Part shown: positions 34,216 through 42,787 of the stretch, piece by piece
Layout of the letters: each line of letters starts with the position of its first letter
Position numbering within the stretch: the stretch's first letter is position 1
Position numbers and translations under genes: made by a program
Notes under the pieces: generated by a model
Database searches by the model: none
Seen by the model: only the letters and a program-made list of their open reading frames with translations
What the model was told of the DNA's origin: nothing
DNA from: Aldehydirespirator sp965116195
GTDB lineage: Bacteria; Actinomycetota; Acidimicrobiia; Acidimicrobiales; Aldehydirespiratoraceae
Direction: 5' to 3'
Assembly: GCA_965116195.1 (NCBI GenBank)
Contig: OZ220491.1
Location: 3,286,001-3,350,000 of the forward strand
DNA: 64,000 nt

Positions 34216-35117
34216 GTATTGGTGCGGTGGCCATGCTTGCATCCGGGTTGGGGTTCGGGATGTCAGGCGTGTTCATCCGCAGTATTGATGCCGACAACTG
34301 GCAGATAGCCAGTTGGCGAGGACTTGTCGGCAGTCTGGGAGTACTCGTCTACACGCTGGTACGCCAAAACAGGCGTCGCGGTGGACAAGCTCAGCTACCG
34401 ACCGGTTTCAGACTGGCGAACCTGGCTCAGGGGCTGGTTCTGATGGGCTTTGGAGCGGCATCCATGCTGCTGCTGGTCACATCAATGCAGAAGACGGCCG
34501 TGGCGAACGTCTCGGTCATCATTGCGACAATCCCTTTTTTGGCCGCAGCACTGGGATGGCTGCTACTGCGCGAACGGCTGCGGCATCTGACCGTGCTGGC
34601 ATCTGTCGTGTCTTTCGGCGGTGTGACGCTGACGGTGTCCGGCAGCTTCGGTGGCGGCAGGCTTGAAGGCGATCTGTACGCCGTCTGTCTGGCCATGTCG
34701 CTGGCGTCTCTGATGGTGTTCATCCGACGCTTCGGAGGTACCGACGCGCTGCTCGCCCAGGTCGGATCAGGGATCTTGCTGTTCGCGGCAGCGCTGGCCG
34801 TGGCCGACCCGCTGAGCATCCCACGCAGCGAACTGCCTCTGGTGGTGTTGTTCGGACTGGTCTTTGCCACGGCGGTAATCCTCTGGACCGAGGGAGTACG
34901 ACTGATCCCAGCCGCTGAAGCGGGACTTCTCGCCACCAGTGAGACGCCGTGCTCAATCCTGTTGGCCTGGATCTTCGTGAGCGAGGCACCACCTGCGGTC
35001 ACCGTGGTGGGTGGACTGCTGGTGCTGGGCGCAGTGCTCGGTCACGCCGGTGCTGACCTGGCCCACAACCGGGTGAGCCGACCGTGGCTGCGCCCGCGAA
35101 CCCGGCTACGACTCTGA
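33747..35117 (+). CDS. EamA/DMT-family transporter with repeated hydrophilic N-terminus
   Basis: A 456-residue ORF. The membrane part (about residues 160-445) has ten predicted helices in two EamA halves, starting MLASGLGFGMSGVFIRSI. Both halves carry the usual features (WRGLVGSLGVLVYTLV, TIPFLAAALGWLLLRERL, LLATSETPCSILLAWIF). It would move metabolites such as amino acids or their derivatives. The first 155 residues are repeats (TTGVDENPPTQAGT units). A start at ATG 34233 would give a normal transporter. The first GTG (33747) overlaps the stop of an out-of-frame ORF that runs out of msrA, so coupling is possible. The true start is undecided. Confidence 0.82.
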   Translation: MTIGVGENPPAQAGTVTTGVDGGAPTQPDNTHTRSRHTDTVTTGVDENPPTQAGTVTTGVGGGAATQPDNTHTGSRHTDTVTTGVDENSPTQAGTVTTGVDGGAPTQPDNTHTRSRHTDTVTTGVDENPPTQAGTVTTGVDGGAATQPDNTHTRSRRIGAVAMLASGLGFGMSGVFIRSIDADNWQIASWRGLVGSLGVLVYTLVRQNRRRGGQAQLPTGFRLANLAQGLVLMGFGAASMLLLVTSMQKTAVANVSVIIATIPFLAAALGWLLLRERLRHLTVLASVVSFGGVTLTVSGSFGGGRLEGDLYAVCLAMSLASLMVFIRRFGGTDALLAQVGSGILLFAAALAVADPLSIPRSELPLVVLFGLVFATAVILWTEGVRLIPAAEAGLLATSETPCSILLAWIFVSEAPPAVTVVGGLLVLGAVLGHAGADLAHNRVSRPWLRPRTRLRL

Positions 35118-35205
35118 CTGCAACCGGACTCTGACCGAAACGAAATTCTGACCGAAACGAAATTCCTGTGATTTGGTGCGATTATTCCCCCCTACAGCAG
35201 GAATT

Positions 35206-35835
35206 TCAATGCGACCGGGCAGGGCGGTAGAAGAACAACAGCTGAGCGGCTCCACCACCGAAGCCGATCAGCAGGGCCAGCAACAGGCCGGTTCCACCGT
35301 CGAGATCCTCAGCAATATCAAGTCCACCATCCAACGAGATGCCTCCCGGGCCCAGCGTGGCACACACCAGGCTCATCACAGCGATGAAGGCAACATATTC
35401 CCAGCCCTCTCCTGTGATCATGAAACCCTTGCCACGATGCACAGTCCAGAACGCCACCACCATCAGAGCGATCAGACCCGCCGCAGCCAACGGGGTGAGC
35501 AGTCCGACAACCAGTAGTGCCCCTACTCCCATCTCGGTGACGGCTGCGAGGGCTGCATGCACCTTTCCGGGGCGCATTCCCATTGAGTCAAACCACTGGC
35601 CGGTGCCGGCGATCTTGCCACCACGGAAGGCCTTGTTGTAACCGTGGACGAAGATCATCATGCCGAGGGCAGCTCGCAAAATCAGCAGGGCTGTGTTGTA
35701 TGTCTTGATCGTCTCATCTCCCGTCAAGGGTGCCGGGTCAGAGGACGGGTCATACAGCACCACGGCGATGACGAGACCGACCAATGTGACCGCAGTGAGC
35801 GTCCGGATGACGATGTTGGCGGTGCTGTCCTTCAC
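35206..35835 (-). CDS. DoxX-family membrane protein
   Basis: A 209-residue protein with about five hydrophobic segments. The family signature is ALLILRAALGMMIFVHGYNKAF with GKIAGTGQWFDSMGM following, then FWTVHRGKGFMI. DoxX proteins are linked to sulfur and redox metabolism, but the role here is unknown. I chose GTG 35835 because GGGAGGT is 4 bases upstream and the hydrophobic N-terminus starts there; the frame is open further upstream through low-complexity sequence. No partner genes are beside it. Confidence 0.8.
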   Translation of the reverse strand: MKDSTANIVIRTLTAVTLVGLVIAVVLYDPSSDPAPLTGDETIKTYNTALLILRAALGMMIFVHGYNKAFRGGKIAGTGQWFDSMGMRPGKVHAALAAVTEMGVGALLVVGLLTPLAAAGLIALMVVAFWTVHRGKGFMITGEGWEYVAFIAVMSLVCATLGPGGISLDGGLDIAEDLDGGTGLLLALLIGFGGGAAQLLFFYRPARSH

Positions 35836-36239
35836 AATGACCTCCCAACCGCAACTGGCCTCGGGAACCTGCTGAGCTTGTGCTCGCAAAACCTGCTGCG
35901 TTTGTGTTCGTGGCGATGATGGCGATGATCTTGACGATCTTGTGAGCCTCCGGCCCGTCCTCAGTGTAGACACCACCGAACAGCTCACACGGGACGGCTG
36001 ATCAGTGAGTGCCCAGGATGGTACCCGGGTTGGTGCCCCGGTTGTTGGCCAAATGGCTGATACAACCACACACCCAGACCACGACAAGCCAGAGAAGAGG
36101 TGATCGCGGGCGATGACGGTGAAAGTAGCGACAGCAACTCGCACCGCAGTGCGATCAGCGCCTGATGAGCCCGACGACAACTGGGGCACAATCGCTACGA
36201 ATGTGCTTGGCTCAATAACGTGCAATCAGCGCTTGATGA
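35836..36239. other. intergenic region without a supported gene
   Basis: Divergent promoter space between the DoxX gene and the thiolase-like gene. A short duplication (TGCTCGCAAAACCTGCTG-like) lies near 35870-35910. No gene is seen. Confidence 0.4.
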
Positions 36240-36690
36240 CGCTGACGACAACTGGACACAGGTGACAGTGATGGCAACAGCCCGCACCGCAGCGTGACCA
36301 AAACAATGGACGTGAACAACCTCCGGAACCGTTGCAAGGTGACAATGATGGCAACAACCCGCACCGCGGTGCGACCAAAACAATGGACGTGAACAACCTT
36401 CGGGACCGTTGCAGGGTGACAGTGATGGCAGCAACCCGCACCGCGGTGCGACCAAAACAATGAGCGTGAACAACCTTCGGGACCGTTGCAAGGTGACAGT
36501 GATGGCAGCAACCCGCACCGCGGTGCGACCAAAACAATGGACGTGAACAACCTTCGGCACCGTTTCAGGGTGACAGTGATGGCAGCAACCCGCACCGCGG
36601 TGCGACCAAAACAATGGACGTGAACAACCTTCGGAACTGTTGCAGGGTGACAGTGATGGCAGCAGCCCGCACCGCGGTGCGACCCCTGGG
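36240..36690. repeat. 77-bp tandem array that copies the thiolase start
   Basis: About six units at an exact 77-bp spacing (marks at 36304, 36381, 36458, 36535 and 36612). Each holds a start site followed by codons for MAATRTAVRPKQWT and a stop. The last unit is the real start of the thiolase-like gene (MAAARTAVRPLGG). Each unit also contains the palindrome CGCACCGCGGTGCG. Confidence 0.92.
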
Positions 36691-38092
36691 CGGCGAGTTG
36701 GCCGGATGGCATCCGGTGCTGCTGGCAGGCGCGGTCGGGCGTGACATCCTGGAACGAGCAGGACTTGTGCCCACTGATCTTGATGAGGTGATCGTGGGTT
36801 GCGGTGACCCGGTGGGTGCCTGCGGAGCCGATGTGGCTCGAGCGATTGTGCTGGCGGCGGGCTGGCCGGATCGGATCGGCGGACAGGTCATCGACAGGGG
36901 CGAGACCAGCGGTATGGCCGCAGTACAGGCCGCCGTGGCGGCTATCCGGTCGGGCCAGGTGCGCACCGTTTTGGTGGTGGGTCTTGGTATCTGCTCGGTG
37001 GTTCCACCAGGGGCGTCGGCTCTGAACCGCAACTACGGCGCACCCTGGGGAGGGGTCGCCGAACGGCTTGCAGCCCGAACTCAGCGGGGCCGACAGTCTC
37101 ATCTGTGGCCAGCACCTCGCCTGGCAGAGCAGGCCGCGGCCAGGGCGAACATCCAAAGAGCCGAGTTGGACGCTGCGGCTGAACATTCCCGGCGGCTCAG
37201 GCAGCGGGCCCCGACGAGCACTGCGATCGTGGCCGTCGCCGCTCAACCGGGAACCAGCACCACCGGACCCGGCAACAGCAGCGCCCGATCAAGCAGCAGC
37301 AACACCCGATCAAGCAGCAGCAACACCCGACCCGGCAACAGCAGCGCCGATGGGCCAGTGCGCCGCGGGTACCCGGTGACCCAGGACGTGATTCGCAAGT
37401 GGGGCGTGACAGCGAACCTGTCGCCGATGTTTGACGAGGACGGCCTGCTGACGGCGGCCACTTTCGCACCGCCGGCTGATGCCGTCGCCGCAGTGCTGTT
37501 GCAGGCCCACACAGCTTCAGAACCGCCCCCTGAACCTTCGACACCAACCGCTCAAGGGGCCGTTGTCGGTGGTGAAGCCAAACGAACAGCGCCAGACCCG
37601 CAACCCGACAACCCTTCGACACCGCCCCAGCACGACCCTGAAGCGCTGCTGCAGGCCCACACGACACTTTCAGATTTGCCACCACGAACGCAGATGACGG
37701 CCACGATCATGGGGACGGGTCGAGCGGCCGGTGACCCGTTTGACCCGACCGGCAACGTGGCTGAAGCGGTCACTCAAGCGTTGACCGAGGCCGGCCTTGA
37801 TCCCGATGACCTTGCTGATCTCGCCAACACAGGCGAACTCGCAGTCCTCGTGTCCGAGCCGGACATGGCTACCGCCTTGCTGGTGGCTCGCTCCCTGAAC
37901 CTGGACAGGGCTCACATAAACCCAGCAGGCGGGGCCGTTGCGACGGGCCACGCCGGCCCCGCCGAAGAGTTGCGCCTGATCACCGACGGGCTGGCCGCTT
38001 CGCACACCCAGACCACCACTCACGGGCATCTGCTCACCATCAGTGCCGGGCCCACAGGCTCCGCAGCGCTACTGATATCCCGGTCAACCTGA
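36656..38092 (+). CDS. thiolase-fold protein lacking the catalytic cysteine
   Basis: A 478-residue protein with the thiolase layout: start MAAARTAVRPLGGEL, an N-terminal half with VIVGCGDPVGACG, a helix after the active-site position (SGMAAVQAAVAAI) and a late NPAGGAVATGHAGPAEELRL that corresponds to the GHP histidine loop. Where thiolases have Cys before xSG, this protein reads RGETSG, so E83 replaces the nucleophile; the C-terminal CxG motif is also absent (ISAGPTGSAA). It cannot work as a normal thiolase. A low-complexity Ser/Asn/Arg stretch (SSSNTR repeats, DNA 37255-37345) interrupts the middle. ATG 36656 is the last of several near-identical start regions. Confidence 0.7.
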   Translation: MAAARTAVRPLGGELAGWHPVLLAGAVGRDILERAGLVPTDLDEVIVGCGDPVGACGADVARAIVLAAGWPDRIGGQVIDRGETSGMAAVQAAVAAIRSGQVRTVLVVGLGICSVVPPGASALNRNYGAPWGGVAERLAARTQRGRQSHLWPAPRLAEQAAARANIQRAELDAAAEHSRRLRQRAPTSTAIVAVAAQPGTSTTGPGNSSARSSSSNTRSSSSNTRPGNSSADGPVRRGYPVTQDVIRKWGVTANLSPMFDEDGLLTAATFAPPADAVAAVLLQAHTASEPPPEPSTPTAQGAVVGGEAKRTAPDPQPDNPSTPPQHDPEALLQAHTTLSDLPPRTQMTATIMGTGRAAGDPFDPTGNVAEAVTQALTEAGLDPDDLADLANTGELAVLVSEPDMATALLVARSLNLDRAHINPAGGAVATGHAGPAEELRLITDGLAASHTQTTTHGHLLTISAGPTGSAALLISRST

Positions 38093-38458
38093 GGCTCGGC
38101 CGAGACCCAGCCTGCTGCCAGGCGGCGGCGCAATATCCCGAGCGACCTGAGGCTCGGCCCCTGAAACCGGTAACAGAGAGGCAGACCATCGGAAAGGCAA
38201 CGCCACCAACATCGCCGCGCAGCAGGTCAGTAGCGTCACCCGAGAAGGTCACCATCCGAAAGCAACGCCACCAACATCGCCGCGCAGCAGGTCAGTAGCG
38301 TCACCCGAGAAGGTCACCATCCGAAGGCAACGCCACCGGTCAACTTGGGTGAAGACCATGCCGTGCTCAAGTGCCTGATGGCGGACTTCAGTGTTGTTGA
38401 CAGGGGCCGTACAGAAAGCCTGACCGCCTAGCATCAAGCCAGCTATCGGGAGATCACC
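38093..38458. repeat. 66-bp direct repeats downstream of the thiolase-like gene
   Basis: Two full copies and a part copy (starts near 38185, 38251 and 38316) of a unit with AACGCCACCAACATCGCCGC. No gene is seen. Confidence 0.75.
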
Positions 38459-38791
38459 GTGAAGTTCCGCCGCGACAGAGCTGTCAACATTGCCCTGGCG
38501 ACAGCAGCGCTGGCCGCGCTCGTTGTGGGGGCGCTGCTGGCGGATGTCTTTAAGATTCTGATAGCGGTGGCGGTCGCCTACGGATCTCTGCGCATCGGGC
38601 TTCAGATGTTGCGGGGGCTGGCCCAGCCCCTGCCCGAGCCACCTGAACCAGGAGAGCTGCGCAAGGTGAAGATCCAGTACCGCTGCAATATCTGCGGTGC
38701 TGAAGTGCGTATGACGGTGGCACCTGAAGAAGACCCCGAACCACCCCGGCACTGCCAAGACGAAATGGACCTGGTGGCTCCGATCGAGTAG
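38459..38791 (+). CDS. small membrane protein with C-terminal zinc ribbon
   Basis: A 110-residue protein of unknown function. Residues of about 8-50 form two hydrophobic segments. The tail YRCNICGAEVRMTVAPEEDPEPPRHCQDEM holds a CxxC knuckle and a later Cys with neighbouring His, like a rubredoxin-type or ribbon metal site. The combination suggests a membrane-tethered metal-binding regulator or assembly factor. The start is GTG 38459, since no ATG fits. It stands alone between repeat arrays. Confidence 0.65.
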   Translation: MKFRRDRAVNIALATAALAALVVGALLADVFKILIAVAVAYGSLRIGLQMLRGLAQPLPEPPEPGELRKVKIQYRCNICGAEVRMTVAPEEDPEPPRHCQDEMDLVAPIE

Positions 38792-38825
38792 ACCGCCAAG
38801 CTGAGTAGCAAACCCGACCGTGAAC

Positions 38826-38857
38826 TTATCCACAGACTGTGGATAACTCGTGGATAA
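38826..38857. promoter_or_regulatory. cluster of three DnaA boxes
   Basis: TTATCCACA (38826-38834) and TGTGGATAA (38838-38846) are perfect consensus DnaA boxes in opposite orientation; CGTGGATAA (38849-38857) has one mismatch. An AT-richer stretch (TTGATGTTATAAG) follows. It lies in the gap between converging genes, so it is not an obvious promoter element. Confidence 0.65.
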
Positions 38858-38929
38858 ACTACATTGATGTTATAAGCGACGGCTCCAAGCGGTCACCCCA
38901 AGCCCGGTGTCCCACGTTCAGCTGGGTGG

Positions 38930-39085
38930 GTCAAGCCCACGCACACTCCTCGGTCACCTGTCAACAAACTCTTCATCACGACTGAAGCCGGTCAAGCCCC
39001 ACGCACACTCCTCGGTCACCTGTCAACAAACTCTTCATCACGACTGAAGCCGGTCAAGCCCCACGCACACTCCTCGGTCACCCGA
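38930..39085. repeat. 61-bp tandem repeat
   Basis: About two and a half copies with ACGCACACTCCTCGGTCACC and CTCTTCATCACGACTGAAGC. No gene is seen in it. Confidence 0.8.
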
Positions 39086-39104
39086 GCCAGGTGTCCCACG
39101 ACTG

Positions 39105-39383
39105 TCAGCGGTACTGAGTGGCGGTGACTATTCCCGCGAGGATGAACCCCAGACCAGCCAGCAGAACCACGTTGGATGTGTCCCACAAAATTCCGACGTA
39201 GTTGACGAGGATTGTCAACATTCCCAGCCCGAGCAGGCCAAACAACAGTACGGGCACCCACAGCGGACTCGGAGGGCTGTCGCCGAAGCCCGTGTGGCTG
39301 GCCCGGTCGGGCACATAGTTGCGGGGTCTCGTGCCTTTGGCCGTAACACGGCCTGACACACGTCGTTTTACCGGTCTTGCCAT
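39105..39383 (-). CDS. crgA: CrgA-like cell-division (septation) membrane protein
   Basis: A 92-residue protein with a basic N-terminus (MARPVKRRVSGRVTAKGT) and two transmembrane segments (VPVLLFGLLGLGMLTILVNY and VVLLAGLGFILAGIVTA), ending in TQYR. This is the size and layout of CrgA, which in actinobacteria sits at the septum and helps recruit division proteins. The inter-helix motif is weaker than in Streptomyces, so the name is likely but not certain. I chose ATG 39383; the frame extends further upstream into dcd. It is 28 bp downstream of dcd on the same strand. Confidence 0.7.
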   Translation of the reverse strand: MARPVKRRVSGRVTAKGTRPRNYVPDRASHTGFGDSPPSPLWVPVLLFGLLGLGMLTILVNYVGILWDTSNVVLLAGLGFILAGIVTATQYR

Positions 39384-39411
39384 GCCGTGATCATAGAGGG
39401 CAACAGGCAAC

Positions 39412-39975
39412 TCAATCGAAGTTCTCCCAGTAGCGCGAAGGCACCGGCCCCTTTTGACTCTGGTACTTCGAGCCCAGAGCACCCGATCCGTAGGGTTGAT
39501 CGGCCGGTGTCGTCATCTGATGGAAACTGATCTGACCAATGCGCATGCCCGGGTAGAGCGTCACAGGCAGGTTGGCCACATTCGAGAGTTCAAGTGTCAG
39601 TTGCCCCTCAAAGCCGGCATCAACGAAGCCAGCCGTTGAGTGGATCAGCAGGCCAAGTCGTCCCAACGATGACTTGCCCTCAAGTCGGGCAACCAGGTCA
39701 TCCGGCAGCGCTACTCGCTCCAGGGTGCAGCCCAGCACGAACTCGCCCGGATGCAGAATAAACGGATTGTCCGTGTCGGCCTCGGCCAGCACCGTGAGTT
39801 CCGACAGGTCAAGCTTGACATCGATGTAACCCAGCGTGTGATTGCGGAAGACACGGAAATAGCGGTCCAGGCGCAAGTCCACCGATGAGGGTTGGATGCT
39901 GTCATCGCCCAAAGGCTCGATGACGATGCGACCGGCATCCAACGCAGCGCGGATTGATCGGTCCGAGAGGATCAT
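39412..39975 (-). CDS. dcd: dCTP deaminase
   Basis: A 187-residue nucleotide deaminase converting dCTP to dUTP, or directly to dUMP in the bifunctional actinobacterial type. It starts MILSDRSIRAALDAGRI and has QPSSVDLRLD, the phosphate-binding GKSSLGRLGLLIHSTAGFVD and the catalytic Glu in GFEGQLTLELSN. The C-terminal lid (YQSQKGPVPSRYWENF) is complete. ATG 39975 is supported by GGAG upstream and by family length; a longer frame reaches 40032. It is followed closely by the crgA-like gene. Confidence 0.94.
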   Translation of the reverse strand: MILSDRSIRAALDAGRIVIEPLGDDSIQPSSVDLRLDRYFRVFRNHTLGYIDVKLDLSELTVLAEADTDNPFILHPGEFVLGCTLERVALPDDLVARLEGKSSLGRLGLLIHSTAGFVDAGFEGQLTLELSNVANLPVTLYPGMRIGQISFHQMTTPADQPYGSGALGSKYQSQKGPVPSRYWENFD

Positions 39976-40224
39976 GAGAGCTCCTGCTGCCCCTTCAGGC
40001 GCTGCACACGTTAGCTTCGCCCTCGGTGTCATGTCGAGTTGACCAAGAACCCAGACGGTCTGCCCCCTCAGTCACCGAGGGGTAGCTTTCGCCCTTGGCG
40101 CATGTGCGAGTTTCACCAGTATCGCCCATCAGTTGCTCTCTCCGCCCTCGGCGCATGTGCGGGTTTGACCAAGAACCCAGACGGTCTGCCCCTTGAGGCG
40201 CTGCACACGTTAGCTTTGGCCGAC
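39976..40224. repeat. divergent region with duplicated 70-bp blocks
   Basis: A block with GACCAAGAACCCAGACGGTC and GCGCTGCACACGTTAGCTT occurs twice (about 39990-40075 and 40130-40215), partly rearranged. The second copy runs up to the aminotransferase start. Confidence 0.75.
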
Positions 40225-41424
40225 ATGGAGTTCCGCCGCATCAACGGCCTTCCGCCCTATGTCTTCACGATTATCAACGACCTGAAGATCCAGCTTCGCC
40301 ACGAAGGGGCTGACATTGTTGACTTCGGGTTCGGCAACCCCGACCTCCCGTCTCCCGATATCGCCGTGGACAAGCTGACCGAAGCCGCCCGCAATCCCAG
40401 AAATCACCGCTACTCGTCCAGCCGAGGCCTGCCTGCGCTGCGTCGCGAGATGGCACAGCTCTATCGGCACCGCTTCGGAGTGGAACTTGACCCCGAGACC
40501 GAGGTGATCAACACCATTGGTGCCAAGGAGGGTTTCAGCCATCTGATGTGGGTGCTGCTGCAGCCGGGCGACACGTGTCTCGTGCCCACGCCGAGTTACC
40601 CAATCCACATCTACGGGCCGTTGTTCGCCGGCGCGCAGATCCGCGAAGTGCCCCTCGCTGACGGTGAGGAGTTTGTCAATCGCATGCAGTCGTCATGGCG
40701 CTACAGCCGTCCAAAGCCCCGCGTGGCGGTGATCTCCTTCCCCCACAACCCCACAACGACCTGCGTGGACCTTGACTTCATGCAGAAAGTGGTGGACTTC
40801 GCAAGATCCCACGACATGCTCATCGTGCATGACAACGCCTACGCAGACCTGGGGTTTGACGGCTATGTGCCGCCATCGATCCTGCAGGTGGACGGAGCCA
40901 AGGACTGCGCTGTGGAGTTCTACTCCTGCACCAAGTCGTTCTCGATGGCCGGATGGCGGATGGCCTTCATGGTCGGCAAGCCCGATGTGGTAGCGGCGCT
41001 GGCAAAGCTCAAGAGCTACCTCGACTACGGATCATTCCAGCCGATCCAGATTGCAACCACCGTGCTGCTGCGGGAGCAACCCGATTACCCGGCAGAAGCG
41101 CGCAACATCTATCAGCAGCGCCGCGATGCCTTGTGCGAGGGCCTCAACCGCATCGGCTGGCCTGTGGAACCGCCCAGAGGGACGATGTTCGTGTGGGCTC
41201 GCATTCCCGGGCCATACCAGCACTTGGACTCAATCCAGTTCGCATGCAAGTTGGTGCAGGAGGCGCATGTGGCCGTGTCACCAGGCGTTGGCTTCGGCCC
41301 CGGAGGTGAGGGTCATGTGCGCTTCGCGCTTATTGAGAACGAACATCGCATCAGCCAGGGAATCCGCAACCTCCGGCGCTGCCTGACCGACTTGGATTCA
41401 CAAGGACATGAGGCTGCGGCCTGA
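40225..41424 (+). CDS. class I/II aminotransferase, AlaC/LL-DAP aminotransferase-like
   Basis: A 399-residue PLP enzyme. The N-terminus MEFRRINGLPPYVFTIIND and IVDFGFGNPDLPSP match alanine transaminase AlaC of E. coli and related LL-diaminopimelate aminotransferases. The PLP lysine is in SCTKSFSMAGWR, the phosphate-binding region includes ISFPHNPTTTCVD, and the substrate Arg is in GHVRFALIEN. The exact substrate (glutamate-pyruvate is likely) is inferred. ATG 40225 fits the family start; the frame stays open upstream through the duplicated block. It is divergent from dcd and followed by yaaA. Confidence 0.92.
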   Translation: MEFRRINGLPPYVFTIINDLKIQLRHEGADIVDFGFGNPDLPSPDIAVDKLTEAARNPRNHRYSSSRGLPALRREMAQLYRHRFGVELDPETEVINTIGAKEGFSHLMWVLLQPGDTCLVPTPSYPIHIYGPLFAGAQIREVPLADGEEFVNRMQSSWRYSRPKPRVAVISFPHNPTTTCVDLDFMQKVVDFARSHDMLIVHDNAYADLGFDGYVPPSILQVDGAKDCAVEFYSCTKSFSMAGWRMAFMVGKPDVVAALAKLKSYLDYGSFQPIQIATTVLLREQPDYPAEARNIYQQRRDALCEGLNRIGWPVEPPRGTMFVWARIPGPYQHLDSIQFACKLVQEAHVAVSPGVGFGPGGEGHVRFALIENEHRISQGIRNLRRCLTDLDSQGHEAAA

Positions 41425-41445
41425 GCGCTCTGACATCAATCCGGC

Positions 41446-41703
41446 GGTCAACCAGGTAACGGATACCCGGCTTCGTGCTCCATCACCGGCGCGTCGGTGC
41501 GCACACGCACGTTGCGCAGCCGTCAACCAGGTAACGGATACCCGGCTTCGTGCTCCATCACCGGCGCGTCGGTGCGCACACGCACGTTGCGCAGCCGTCA
41601 ACCAGGTAACGGATGCCCGGTGTCGTGCTCCATCACCGGCGCGTCGGTGCGCACACGCACGTTGCGCAGCCGTCAACCAGGTAACGGATACCCGGTGTCA
41701 TGC
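41446..41703. repeat. 75-bp tandem repeat between the aminotransferase gene and yaaA
   Basis: Three and a half nearly identical units at exactly 75 bp (TCAACCAGGTAACGGAT at about 41448, 41523, 41598 and 41673). Two plus-strand frames remain open through it. One starts at 41408 inside the aminotransferase end; another ends at 41757, overlapping the yaaA start. Confidence 0.92.
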
Positions 41704-41750
41704 TCCCGATGCGAGCCGAACATGAATGAACCGGAACATCGGAGCGTGCC

Positions 41751-42545
41751 GTGCTGATCGTGGTCTCGCCTGCCAAGTCGCTTGACTACAGTTCGCCGCT
41801 GCCCACCCGCAAACACTCTCAACCACGGATGCTCAACGAAGCAGAGGCTCTGGTGGAGGTGATGCGTCAGAAGACACCTGACGAGATTGCTGAGATGATG
41901 GGCATCTCGTCAACTCTTGCCGAGTTGAACTTTGAACGTTTCGCGGATTGGGAGGCATCAGCCACGCCGGGCCACGATGCCCGACCTGCGCTGTTGGCCT
42001 TCAATGGCGACGTTTATCAGGGCATGAACGCAGCCGAGACTTTCACGGAGCGCGATTACACGCATGCCCAGAAAGTGCTGCGGATACTGTCCGGTCTCTA
42101 TGGCGTGTTGCGCCCGCTGGATCTGATGCTGCCGTACCGATTGGAGATGGGTTCGAGGCTCGCAAATGATCGGGGCCGCGACCTCTATGAGTTCTGGGGT
42201 GAGCGCATCACCGACACTCTGAACACTGACCTTGCAGCCAGCCCAGGCCCTGCGGTGGTGCTCAATCTGGCCTCCAACGAGTACTTCCGCTCTGTGGATG
42301 TGTCCAGGTTGGAGGGGCGACTGGTGACACCTTCATTCCTTGACGGACGTAGCGGGGTTGAACCGAAGATGATCTCGTTCTTCGCCAAGCGTGCCCGTGG
42401 CGCAATGGCGGGCTGGGCGATACGCCACCGGTTGAAGTCTGTGCGGGGCATCAAGTCGTTCAACGGGTTGGGCTACGCCCACGACGCTGAGCGCTCCAGC
42501 ACCGACCGACCCGTGTTCGTGCGCTATTCCCAGCACGGCACCTAG
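41751..42545 (+). CDS. yaaA: YaaA family peroxide-stress protein
   Basis: A 264-residue protein of the YaaA (DUF328) family, a DNA-binding protein that limits Fenton damage under peroxide stress in E. coli. Family marks are LIVVSPAKSLDY at the start, the AFNGDVYQGM motif, LRILSGLYGVLRPLDLMLPYRLEMG and the end GIKSFNGLGYAHD. The start codon is GTG 41751, fixed by the conserved N-terminus. A repeat array separates it from the aminotransferase gene. Confidence 0.93.
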   Translation: MLIVVSPAKSLDYSSPLPTRKHSQPRMLNEAEALVEVMRQKTPDEIAEMMGISSTLAELNFERFADWEASATPGHDARPALLAFNGDVYQGMNAAETFTERDYTHAQKVLRILSGLYGVLRPLDLMLPYRLEMGSRLANDRGRDLYEFWGERITDTLNTDLAASPGPAVVLNLASNEYFRSVDVSRLEGRLVTPSFLDGRSGVEPKMISFFAKRARGAMAGWAIRHRLKSVRGIKSFNGLGYAHDAERSSTDRPVFVRYSQHGT

Positions 42546-42716
42546 CAGGTTGAGCAGGTTCGCTCAGGGGCATCAGCAGCAACATGAGCACCGCGACCTT
42601 CCAAACGAAGTTGAGCACACCCGTTCAGGGGCATCAGGCTCTGTCGGACTTCTGAACAACACCCAAGCAGGCTGAAGCAGTTCGCTGCGAGGCACTCTGC
42701 TAGGATCATGATCCAC

Positions 42717-42787
42717 GCGGATGTAGTTCAATGGTAGAACATCAGCTTCCCAAGCTGACAATGCGAGTTCGATTCTCGTCATCCGCT
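42717..42787 (+). tRNA. tRNA-Gly (anticodon CCC)
   Basis: A full cloverleaf can be drawn. The acceptor stem GCGGATG pairs with CATCCGC. The D arm is GTTC-AATGGTA-GAAC. The anticodon stem TCAGC/GCTGA encloses the loop TTCCCAA (anticodon CCC). The T arm GCGAG/CTCGT has loop TTCGATT. The discriminator is T and CCA is not encoded. Confidence 0.95.

Noticed and set aside
36240..36690. A mobile or REP element family
   Set aside because: The 77-bp unit is not found elsewhere in the window and derives from the adjacent gene start, so local duplication explains it better.
38826..38857. Chromosome replication origin
   Set aside because: DnaA boxes are present but dnaA, dnaN, gyrB and rpmH are not near. 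It is kept only as a DnaA-box cluster.
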